Origin: Macrococcoides equi
Lineage (GTDB): Bacteria; Bacillota; Bacilli; Staphylococcales; Staphylococcaceae
Reading direction: 5' to 3' (one strand)
DNA: 64,000 nucleotides
Assembly: GCF_047425865.1 (NCBI RefSeq)
Contig: NZ_CP179735.1
Shown here: positions 63,945-64,000 of the stretch, piece by piece
How the letters are laid out: each line of letters begins with the position of its first letter
How positions within the stretch are numbered: the stretch's first letter is position 1
Notes under the pieces: generated by a model
Told to the model about the DNA's origin: nothing
Database searches by the model: none
The model's input: only the letters and a program-made list of their open reading frames with translations
Position numbers and translations under genes: made by a program

Positions 63945-64000
63945 TTATTCACTTTTCTCGATATCACTAAGCATTTCCGGATCATTTAAATCATGTTCAC
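63945..64000 (-). CDS. gyrA: C-terminal end of a protein, probably DNA gyrase subunit A
   Basis: Only the last 17 codons are inside the window: EHDLNDPEMLSDIEKSE-stop on the minus strand. The acidic tail is compatible with the end of GyrA, and gyrA is the gene expected opposite nnrD in this order. The sequence itself is too short to prove it. Confidence 0.6.
   Translation of the reverse strand, partial: EHDLNDPEMLSDIEKSE

Noticed and set aside
1..64000. CRISPR array, rRNA operon or prophage
   Set aside because: No regularly spaced repeats, rRNA sequence or phage structural genes were seen.

Overview
The window is low-GC Staphylococcaceae DNA, most likely Macrococcus (Macrococcoides). This rests on the oriC-proximal order (gyrA)-nnrD-serS-yceI-DUF2232-gdpP-rplI-dnaB-purA-tRNA-walRKHIJ-rlmH together with a staphylococcal-type crt carotenoid operon, and it is an inference without database searches. 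Bases 46.5-64 kb are ordinary core chromosome, largely on the minus strand. They hold replication and translation genes (dnaB, rplI, serS with its T-box leader), purine synthesis (purA), c-di-AMP turnover (gdpP), the essential cell-wall two-component system walRK with walHIJ, and rlmH. A cluster of DnaA-box-like 9-mers lies between walJ and rlmH.

Everything left of rlmH (below 46.5 kb) looks like an accessory archipelago. The 3' end of rlmH carries the usual SCC integration target. Degenerate copies of the same att-like sequence, all in the same orientation, recur near 42.77, 35.59, 11.28 with 11.22, and 2.43 kb. They split the region into units, but no ccr recombinase and no mec gene is present. 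I read this as remnants of successive SCC-like insertions.

The unit next to rlmH (42.8-46.5 kb) has a Fic toxin-antitoxin pair whose toxin stops at the catalytic motif, a metallophosphatase, a HIT hydrolase, a cupin regulator and a divergent EamA exporter. The second unit (35.6-42.8 kb) has a GIY-YIG protein, a eukaryotic-like Ser/Thr kinase cut by an IS30-family element, a partner gene, an isochorismatase and small membrane or secreted proteins. The third unit (11.3-35.6 kb) carries metabolic genes (guaC, msrA, an LDH-like gene, hisC-like), a secreted Cna-B-repeat protein, two frameshifted SarA-family genes, and the centrepiece: a sortase-assembled pilus operon consisting of a VWA tip adhesin, a backbone pilin and two class C sortases. 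Decayed IS30, IS21, surface-protein and isochorismatase remnants and several small regulators follow. The leftmost part (0-11.2 kb) has the staphyloxanthin-like operon crtO-fni-crtN-crtM-crtP-crtQ, a flavin disulfide reductase, and a formaldehyde-handling module (hxlR, hxlA, hxlB, plus a Zn alcohol dehydrogenase fragment).

The most interesting items are the tandem att-like scars; the pilus operon, whose adhesin has AUU where its ribosome-binding site expects AUG; the Fic toxin nonsense mutation; the IS-interrupted kinase; and a small structured repeat, found twice, that looks like an RNA read from the minus strand.
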